From Caprella mutica (Eukaryota; Arthropoda; Malacostraca; Amphipoda; Caprellidae), in the NCBI GenBank assembly GCA_947561585.1, contig CANNZV010000121.1:62001-126000 (forward strand): a DNA stretch of 64,000 bases, given 5' to 3'. Position numbers and translations under genes: made by a program. Position 1 is the first letter of the stretch. The number at the start of each line of letters is the position of its first letter. Positions 56,586-64,000 of this stretch are shown here, in pieces. The notes under the pieces were generated by a model. The model searched no databases and had not been told where the DNA came from. It saw nothing but the letters and a program-made list of their open reading frames with translations.

Positions 56586-57416
56586 AACAAACTCATGATC
56601 CAAATTATCTAAGCAAAACCTTTTAAGTCAGTTATATGTTATAAAATGAAAGAATAATCGAGAGAGATTTTATAATAATTATAGTAATCTTTACGAGAGG
56701 GTAAAGAGTTGTATTATAATGAACATAAAAATTCTGCACTAGGTATATTTTGTCAAACAGTGCAAAATGTAATGCCATTTACCAAACAAAACTTGTTTAA
56801 TGTGAACATTAGAAGGAAAAGTACACCAATTTGATTTCCTCAATTATTTCTCTGCTAAATTATTTAAATTTCTAAATCTGGAATCTAATATAGTAATTAA
56901 ATATTTATTTTTAGGCAATATTTTATTGGAAACTATCTAATTAAGGTAACTACTTTAGAAGCAATTGATGCTATTATATATCTACTAATATCTATAGATA
57001 TTATATCACATAACATTTCAATATCTGAAGTCTTTGAAGAAAAAGAAAGTAGTATAATTAAGTAATATTTGACTAAGAAAAATTAACAGTTATTTAAAAT
57101 GGAAGATAAAACAGCAGGAAAATACACGACTAAATAATCCTCCCATAATTACTTCTCTAAAACAATAAATCAAATATAAAAAATCTAACAGTGTGAAATA
57201 TATACTATATAAAATGCTGTGCCTTGAAATTAATAAATCACTCACAAAAAACATGCACACTAACAAATATAATACAAACTATGGAAAGAAGACCATTGCT
57301 GAAGAAATATAAGAAGCAGGAGATATTTCAACAATTAGGGGCAACCTACTCCATAGAATAAAACTACAAACAATTTTAACATTACCAACATGGAAAATAT
57401 AATAATAAAGAAACGG
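56586..57416. other. Intergenic region, no gene seen
   Basis: AT-rich. No exon or clear repeat. Confidence 0.45.
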
Positions 57417-57418
57417 TT

Positions 57419-57556
57419 TAGGCTTGAACGAACTTGGCTTAGACCTGAACGAACTTGGCTTAAACCTGAACGAACTTGGCTTAAACCTGAACGAACTAGG
57501 CTTAGACCTGAACGAACTAGGCTTAGACCTGAACGAACTAGGCTTAGACCAGAACT
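57419..57556 (+). repeat. 21-bp minisatellite (CCTGAACGAACTTGGCTTAGA)
   Basis: About 6.5 units with two variants (TTGG/TAGG and TTAGA/TTAAA). The frame stays open because 21 is divisible by 3 (ERTWLRP repeats); not a gene. Confidence 0.85.
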
Positions 57557-57798
57557 AATTTCTCTTTACAGTAAATTTGTAGAGCTATTTGTTAAAAATC
57601 TTATCACATTCATTTTATGCGTTACAATACCAAGGTACAATTAAATATACTGAAAAATATCAAATGAGACAAAAAATAGAACTTTGTGCTCGAGTTCATG
57701 TCAAAATCTATAATATATCAATAGCAATTAAATAAATTGAAGAAGTGTAACATACATTATTTTTCCGTACTATATAACAGTAGCTAGAAAAGAGCGCG

Positions 57799-58041
57799 TT
57801 ACGCATTATTTCTGACATCATCTGAGTTGGGACTAGGTACTCTATTGACGTCCTTACTTTCTAGGTCTTTATTTTTACTGGCTATTTTGGCCCTCTTCCT
57901 CCAGGACCCCGAAATGCAGGTTCCAGATCCTCTCCACCACTTGTTGATGTCTTGGTAGTACTGCACATGCTTGTCATCGTGCATCATTGTGCAGAGTCGA
58001 CACAAGAAATACGTGTTGATAAACTCCCCTGTACCTTTCCA
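57799..58041 (-). CDS. Fucosyltransferase last exon
   Basis: Acceptor TTCACTCCAG, first base completes the Lys codon; WKGTGEFINTYFLCRLCTMM to VRNNA; TAA at 57801-57799. Confidence 0.9.
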   Translation of the reverse strand, partial: WKGTGEFINTYFLCRLCTMMHDDKHVQYYQDINKWWRGSGTCISGSWRKRAKIASKNKDLESKDVNRVPSPNSDDVRNNA

Positions 58042-58603
58042 CCTGGAGTGAAGAGGGTATGTTAGAAAAAGGGAACTATATAGGGTAATTTACGAGTTAT
58101 CAGTCTGTTTCACATCTTCGGTCATATAAGAAAACGACTGTTGCTATCCATTATACGCACAGGTATCATGGATAGAATTGGATACCAATAAAAATTAAGT
58201 ATTAATTATTATATAGTTTTTTCTTATATGACCGAAGATGTGGAACCGACCGATTATTCGTAACTTACCATATTTAAACCAATTTAGTAAATAAACTTTA
58301 GAAAATTAGTTTAATTCTACTTATAAACAGCAGTGAATTTGTCCTTCAAAATATAAATATAAGTAAATCAAGTAATATTTTGCAAAAATTATTAGCCAAG
58401 GCTTAACGAAATAAATAATTGATAGTTGTAAATCTCACTTGAAATATTCGTTGTAGAGGTCTGGGTTTTGGTCCAAGAGGTGGAGGTAATCCGCCAGGGC
58501 TTTGGGGCTGGAGAAATCATCCACGTGGATGTAAGACCGGTAGGGGGCTGCCCTTGCGTAGTCATCGGGATGAGCACCCATCACGATGGGGAGGATGTGG
58601 TGA
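57799..58603 (-). CDS. Alpha-1,3-fucosyltransferase, C-terminal two exons (GT10, FucTA-like)
   Basis: Exons 58439-58603 and 57799-58041 join in phase to read HHILPIVMGAHPDDYARAAP, RSYIHVDDFSSPKALADYLH, YNEYFKWKGTGEFINTYFLC and INKWWRGSGTC. This is the C-terminal half of family GT10 fucosyltransferases, Golgi type II membrane enzymes that transfer fucose from GDP-fucose; the insect FucTA type adds core alpha-1,3-fucose to N-glycans. The donor-binding APxRSYIHVDDF segment and the late cysteines are present. The N-terminal cytoplasmic, membrane and stem parts must be further 5' on the minus strand, beyond the exons I can recognise. The tail after GTC (RKRAKIASKNKDLESKD) is lineage-specific. Confidence 0.9.
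58082..58270. mobile_element. Family A fold-back MITE in a fucosyltransferase intron
   Basis: AGGGTAATTTACGAGTTATC and CTTCGGTCATATAAGAAAAC pair with TTTTTTCTTATATGACCGAAG and ATTCGTAACTTACC. This copy takes up half of the 397-bp intron between the last two exons. Confidence 0.85.
58439..58603 (-). CDS. Fucosyltransferase penultimate exon
   Basis: Acceptor TTTTACCCACAG behind an unusually long pyrimidine tract (58607-58677); donor GTGAGA. Contains MGAHPDDYARAAPYRSYIHV. Confidence 0.9.
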
Positions 58604-59276
58604 CTGTGGGTAAAAGAGGGAATTAGAAAAAGAGAGGTGGGAAAAAGAGGGAATTGGAAAAGGTGGGTGAAAGACACTACCATTTTTTTCTAATTAAAAG
58701 GTCCATGCAGCACTCAATAAAATAATGTTAATTTGTTCAAAAACATTTTTTATATTCATATTAAATTCATGAAATTTTTAAAATGAAATAGACATAATCG
58801 ACGAGGGTTACAGTTCAATATTTTAATAATCATTTACATCACTGGACTCTAACCTAAATTCGTAAAAAGAACCTGTACATCAATCACCATAGATAATTTA
58901 TGTACGATAGTTCTTTAGTTTCTATTATTTTAAAACAAAGCCAGGAGAGTCATAAGTCATCAACTGTGAACCAATTATTCACTAGTTTTTTTTGGGTGAA
59001 TTTATGTTTTCAAAAGAAAGGAGTTCAGAAATGTTTATTATGTCATGAATTTTAAATTGTATTTACTTTCACCTAAAAACTAAACATTAAATAAGCATTT
59101 TTCATTTTTGTTGTTGTAATTGTAAAGAAAAAAATTAGTTTTATTATGGCGTCATGATACAATAATAGTTTAAAAAAAGCGTACAGTATCAAGAATTACT
59201 TCTTGTTACCAGATATAAGATGTTGTAATTTGTTTGTAGGTAGGCTTTTAAAGAGTATTTATTTCACTTAGTTAAT
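58604..59276. other. Fucosyltransferase intron, 5' side not resolved
   Basis: AT-rich. No upstream GT10 exon could be recognised between here and the window end, so the rest of the gene is probably outside the window. Confidence 0.45.
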
Positions 59277-59396
59277 GATAGCCAATGCAAAGAGACAGCG
59301 CCATCACACAGACAATGATAGCCAATGCAAAGAGGCAGCGCCATCACACGGATAATGATAGCCAATGTAAATAGACAGCGCCATCACACCAACAGT
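59277..59396 (+). repeat. 40-bp unit, three copies
   Basis: GATAGCCAATGCAAAGAGAC then AGCGCCATCACAC, repeated at 59277, 59317 and 59357. One further copy in reverse at 7866-7933. Confidence 0.85.
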
Positions 59397-59474
59397 CATT
59401 GCATCAGTTGACTGTGTGGTCAGTGGATTATTTTACAAAAGGACTGGTCACACATATTATGTAGATATTATACA

Positions 59475-59759
59475 TCTATCCTAATAATACCCATAGTATG
59501 TTTATTTATTTATTTGGTGTCCGCTTTTACACTATGGGTATTAAATATGAAGATTGTAACTATGATACGCACGGGAATATATTGACTTGATATTTAAATT
59601 TCCCTGTTTTTATTCAATTTTTAAATGTATTTTATCTATAAAATAAATCAGACTATGCAGAAAATATAATTTCTATTGAATTCATTAAAAGTAACGTAAT
59701 AACAGGTAAAAAATTGGCATTAATGATGACCCGTTTTTTTTAACGGGAAAGTACACTAG
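59475..59759 (+). mobile_element. Small non-autonomous Helitron
   Basis: The 5' end TCTATCCTAATAATACCC follows an A. The 3' end has the hairpin CCCGTT...AACGGG (59730-59747), then AAGTACACTAG followed by T. TC start, hairpin about 10 bases before CTRR, and insertion between A and T are Helitron hallmarks. 285 bp, no coding sequence. Confidence 0.7.
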
Positions 59760-59884
59760 TAATAGATAGATTCTATTGTAAAATGAATGTAGCGTTCAAT
59801 AATTAGCTACTCATTTGAAAAAGGTTAAATCAGCATTAGTACATTAAATCATTTTTAAACAAATATTAAATTCTGTAGATTTTT

Positions 59885-60030
59885 AACCATAGGCCATATC
59901 ACTGACGTGAAATAAGGTACAAAGTACTTCAAAAAGCAGTCAGAAAGGAAAATGGCTCCATGAAAAACGTCACCTACCACCAGTCAGGGGATTGGGACAA
60001 TGGATGCAGAAAAGCTACTCCGTGAATGGA
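59885..60030 (-). repeat. Dispersed repeat D, partial copy
   Basis: AGGCCATATCACTGACGTGA to AGAAAAGCTACTCCGTGAAT. Confidence 0.7.
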
Positions 60031-61340
60031 GGCCATTTTAAACAAATGGCCTCTTTATGATTTCATTACACTATAATCAATGACCTCAATAATTCTAATG
60101 ACTTAATTAAACAAACACTATAAATCCTAACGATGTACCAATCACTACCAAACAAGGACCACGATGTCTGTCATTCGACACGTCTGGCTAATTCATTTCT
60201 AAATTAAATTCCCATTTCTATCATTAAAACGTCGATTCCAATTCCCAGACTGTGTGATTGTAACGACTATTCACGTACATGGAATACCGATAAAGAAATA
60301 ATTAGTTATTTATTAGAGAGGTTGTAGGAACATGGCATCAATTAATTTTAATTAAAAGTGACATATTTAAGGTGAATATTAAAATTATGACGGCAAGATA
60401 TCACTAAGATTAGTTCTATATCTAATGTAATCGAATAGGTGGCAGTAAATCAGTATTCACAACTCATAAAATAAAAATAGCTACGAAAATTTCATATAAA
60501 TCCGTTGTATAATTTACGGTTGTCATGGAAAGAAAATTGCAAACTCCGATGATTTCATAACCTCTTGAATTTCTAGAAGGAGGTCAAAGACCATCATCAG
60601 TACATAACTCCAATAGTCAATTTCCACAAGATTGCACTTCATTATGACGTATTGGATGCCTATTGGTGGTTATAGGCTCTTGAAGTTAACTTTTATTAGG
60701 CTTTGAACACTTTTCGAACAATAAATCAAAGTGATTATAGAGCATTTAACACCAATATATTTACCAGCGAACATTGGTTGTACTAGACGGCTGGACGCAT
60801 AAAACGGGTGAAACATTGGAAAGGGAAAGTTCAGAGTTAACAGTTTTTCGATAATATTGAAAATATTATATAATAATTGTCATTTAATTCAATTTTAAAT
60901 CAGTTTCAATTTTTTTTGCTGAATGACTGACTAAAATACACAATGGAAGTTGTACGTCTTTATCTTAATTTATTTTTCAAAACAGTTTTCCTTAACTACA
61001 AAAATTAGTATTACAAAACTTATCAATGGACGAGATTACTTGCCGAACTTCATTTTGTACAAACAGACAAAAAAACAGGTATTGATCGTGAATCGTGATT
61101 AGAACGTAAGTCATGTTACTACAATGACAAAGCCTCGTAGTAGTTATTAAAATAGAACATTAAATACTTTAGCTGCAATTAACTAAAAGTTTGAAAGTAT
61201 AAGTACAGCCCTGGTCTCCTGAATATTATGGGCAAACAAAGTTAACTACTGTTTACAAGAATTAGCTCACAAATTTGTTTGTCTTATTATAGAGCTTTGT
61301 AAACAATCCAACGGAGCTTTATGGGAATACCTATAAAGAA
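60031..61340. other. No gene seen
   Basis: AT-rich. ACTCCGATGATTTCATAACC at 60543-60562 also occurs with small changes at 1437-1456, so a further dispersed repeat is likely. Confidence 0.45.
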
Positions 61341-61835
61341 AATAACCTTTGTATGATAGTGACAAAGAAAATCATAATCTTTTGATAATAGCAAAAAAAT
61401 GATAACCATTGGATAATATAGAAACTGATTACCATTGGAAAATATAGAAAAATGATAACCATTGGATAATAAAGACTTGATTATACCATTGGATAATATA
61501 GAAAAATGATAACTATTGGATAATAGTGACAAAGAAAATGATAACCATTGGATAATAGTGACAAAGAAAATGATAACCGTTGGATAATAGTGACAAAGAA
61601 AATGATAACCGTTGGATAATAGTGACAAAGAAAATGATAACCGTTGGATAATAGTGACAATGAAAATGATAACCGTTGGATAATAGTGACAAAGAAAATG
61701 ATAACCGTTGGATAATAGTGACAAAGAAAATGATAACCGTTGGATAATAGTGACAAAGAAAATGATAACCGTTGGATAATAGTGACAATGAAAATGATAA
61801 CCGTTGGATAATAGCGACATAGAAATTGAAAACCT
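61341..61835 (+). repeat. 32-bp minisatellite (ATAACCGTTGGATAATAGTGACAAAGAAAATG)
   Basis: Regular from about 61500 to 61815 with some ten near-identical units. Degenerate, shortened units lie on the left. Antisense frames stay open for 90-177 codons by repetition only. Confidence 0.9.
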
Positions 61836-62253
61836 TTGCTTATCATTTTATTGTTAATGGTTCAATTAATATTTCGACAAACAATTCCTCATCAAAATTG
61901 TTGGTAAATTAGTTCCCCGTTTTTAGTTCTTCATCAGGAAACGAAATACACGGCAACGTTTAACGTTATCTCGAACAAACGATGGGGAAGTAGACGGTGG
62001 AACGTTTTTATAATTAGTATGCTTGGTAATTAGTGATTATTTGATACAGAGGTACTTTGAAGTACACTTTAATTACATCAATTTGATGTGTAATTTGTTT
62101 ACAAACTCAATGGATTGAGATTAAGGATTAATTATAATTTTGATATGTGATTGATTATCATAAGTAATTAGCAAATAATTATTTATTAACTGGGTTAACT
62201 ATGATTTAAAATGTAGAATAGGACAAAAAACGAAAATCCATTATTACAATCAC

Positions 62254-62329
62254 ACTAGTGTACTTGCCCATTAAGAATAACGTATTCTCAATAGTTGAAA
62301 CTAGTGTAATTGCCCGTTAAGATTAACGT
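62254..62329 (-). mobile_element. Two tandem Helitron-type 3' ends
   Basis: Read on the minus strand: ACGTTAATCTTAACGGGCAA then TTACACTAG before T (62300-62329), and the related ACGTTATTCTTAATGGGCAA then GTACACTAG before T (62254-62283). Same AACGGG-AAGTACACTAG ending as the element at 59475-59759. Confidence 0.55.
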
Positions 62330-62672
62330 GTTCTAAATAGTTTTAGACACATTTTGGTCCGTGCCCACAGATTTAGCTAAAGAGGTTGTAACGAGTTCAT
62401 TTAAGGTTATTAACTTGCACGGTAAATTGCATTATATTTTGCATTCAATAATTTAATGCAAATTGAAGGAATGAATTATTTTGTTTGCATATTAAAGGAT
62501 ACAAATTAATCCTCATGTCATTTATATATTTACACTATAGTTTCGAAATATCCAGTTAGTTGAACATTCATTGTATTTTATTTAACTTTGAGATTGAACG
62601 ATCATCTAATACTTAATTAGTATTGTCTATTATTTATTTGAATGGAGGAATATACGCAAATTATAATCTAAG

Positions 62673-62890
62673 AGGGTGAGTTACGAGTTATCGACCGATT
62701 ACGCATTTTCGATAAAAGAAAAACTATATAATTTAAATAAAAAAATTAACACGTTATTTTAATTCGTATCCATGATACCTGTAGACATCATGGATACGAA
62801 TAAAAATAAAGTGTTCAACTGTTACATTTTATAGTTTATTTTCATATGTTTGAAAATGTAGAACTGTTCTAAAACTCGGAACTTACTTTA
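62673..62890. mobile_element. Family A fold-back MITE
   Basis: AGGGTGAGTTACGAGTTATC pairs with a right arm near TAAAACTCGGAACTTACTTT. Central ATTCGTATCCATGATACC. Confidence 0.8.
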
Positions 62891-63166
62891 CATATTTAAT
62901 AAAAAAATGTTTATTTTATCCATTAATAGATAAATAATAGAGTCATTATCTGTTAATTATAACTCAATTAATTCTATTTAAAAGACCTCATTTAAATGAT
63001 AATTAATTGAGTGATGTACTGATATATGCTGAGTCACTGCCAAGATATTTATTCAACGTGTAGATTATAGTAACTATACGTTATTAGTGTATAATGTATA
63101 TAATTATATAGCATATATAGATGATAATGAAGCTATTAATGTATAGAATAATTAAGGGTAAAAAAT

Positions 63167-63200
63167 GTACAGGGTGGTGCAAAAGTAAGTGCCAGTAAAT
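63167..63200 (+). mobile_element. Solo mariner-like terminal repeat
   Basis: TACAGGGTGGTGCAAAAGTAAGTGCC resembles mariner termini (TA + CAGGGTG...CAAAAGTAA). No inverted partner was found. Confidence 0.4.
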
Positions 63201-63707
63201 AATTTATCTTAAATTCGTAGCTTTAGATGATATTAAGTCAGTGGCATCAAATTTGTAGCTAATGCTGCAAATGATTTGTATCTTCGATGATTCAATGCAA
63301 TTTATATATATAAACAGTATGTATGTTTTATTATACATTTTTCCTTTACCTAAATCTACTTTTGGACCATAATGTATAATATAATTCTATACAGTGTATG
63401 GAAAATATAGAACAAGCATTTAAATCGTGAAGTGTATATGCGTATATTAAATAGATTTAGCAGACATTTTCAGTATAAATGTATATGGTAATTGTTATTT
63501 ATTTATTGCATTTAAATGCATCATACCATCACACTGACTATACCGCAATGCATACCTATGCTAGCTCTATAACCGCCTCTGTGTGTTTTACACAGGGTTA
63601 CACTAGGTAGCTATCCACTGCGATATTGGGTTACATTTAACCCTATCTAGAGCGGTGGGTTACACCAGAACATATCGTGTGTGCGCTCTATGAAACTGTA
63701 ATGGATA

Positions 63708-63880
63708 TTGTGGAGTAAATTCTGAATTATCGCACAGTTCCACGTTTTCGATCATGTGAGGAAAGGAAATAGAATATTCTTTATTTCACTTATAGTTTAA
63801 TTGGTATATAATGGATAGCAGTAAAATAAAAATTTAATAAATATTATTATATATTCCTACATTTTCATAATAAAGTTCTG
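63708..63880. mobile_element. Family A MITE, right arm decayed
   Basis: GTAAATTCTGAATTATCGCA and CAGTTCCACGTTTTCGATCA are the left arm; TACATTTTCATAATAAAGTTC is what remains of the right. Confidence 0.6.
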
Positions 63881-64000
63881 TAATATACAATTTATAAATT
63901 AGTTATATAATTAATAATCAACTGTATATATAATGAGGTTTTATAATTTCCTATAAGGAGGATTTCATGAATTCCTATTTTTCTCTATGCTAGATGGCCA

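Noticed and set aside
57390..57644. Plus-strand 84-codon frame with ERTWLRP repeats
   Set aside because: Product of the 21-bp minisatellite; the start lies in AT-rich intergenic DNA.
61287..61846. Three antisense open frames of 91-177 codons
   Set aside because: Repetition of the 32-bp minisatellite; the frames rotate through the same unit and show no protein-like features.
63167..63420. Complete mariner MITE
   Set aside because: Only one terminal repeat is convincing; the supposed partner near 63391 shares too few bases.

Overview
The window is AT-rich, intron-rich animal nuclear DNA, most probably from an insect or other arthropod. This is inferred from orthologues that splice cleanly with GT-AG introns, short exons in long TE-filled introns, and dense Tc1/mariner-like, hAT-like and Helitron-like remnants. 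I cannot name the species. Almost no gene is a single open frame: exon models were built by hand from splice sites, reading phase and family knowledge.

Layout. (1) 1-6256, + strand: 3' seven exons of a single-pass membrane protein with a thrombospondin type 1 repeat, a CUB-like ectodomain segment and a 430-residue cytoplasmic tail; the 5' part lies outside the window. (2) 8983-18141, - strand: a complete six-exon fatty acid hydroxylase superfamily gene (FAXDC2-like, 404 aa). (3) 18142-31898: gene-poor and packed with transposon remnants, including a 6.5-kb structure with long inverted arms (19806-26280) that contains the only assembly gap. (4) 31899-33079, + strand: N-alpha-acetyltransferase 50 (NAA50/San), lacking only its first coding exon. 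(5) 35172-43097, - strand: Elongin A, three coding exons, 687 aa, convergent with NAA50. (6) 43931-48927, - strand: U1 snRNP 70 kDa protein (SNRNP70), eight exons, 387 aa. (7) 48928-57798: repeats, no gene seen. (8) 57799-58603, - strand: last two exons of an alpha-1,3-fucosyltransferase (GT10, FucTA-like). (9) 58604-64000: upstream intron or intergenic DNA with a small Helitron and minisatellites.

The genes are not an operon-like unit. Several serve general nuclear and protein-maturation roles (splicing, transcription elongation, N-terminal acetylation); the others are a glycosyltransferase, a lipid-modifying enzyme and a receptor-like protein. The richest material is non-coding: at least fourteen copies of one fold-back MITE; three non-autonomous hAT-like families whose 8-bp target duplications can be read directly, one inserted inside another; Helitron termini; and a 40-bp minisatellite in the thrombospondin-domain gene whose every unit carries a copy of the 3' splice site of the following exon, making a ladder of decoy acceptors.
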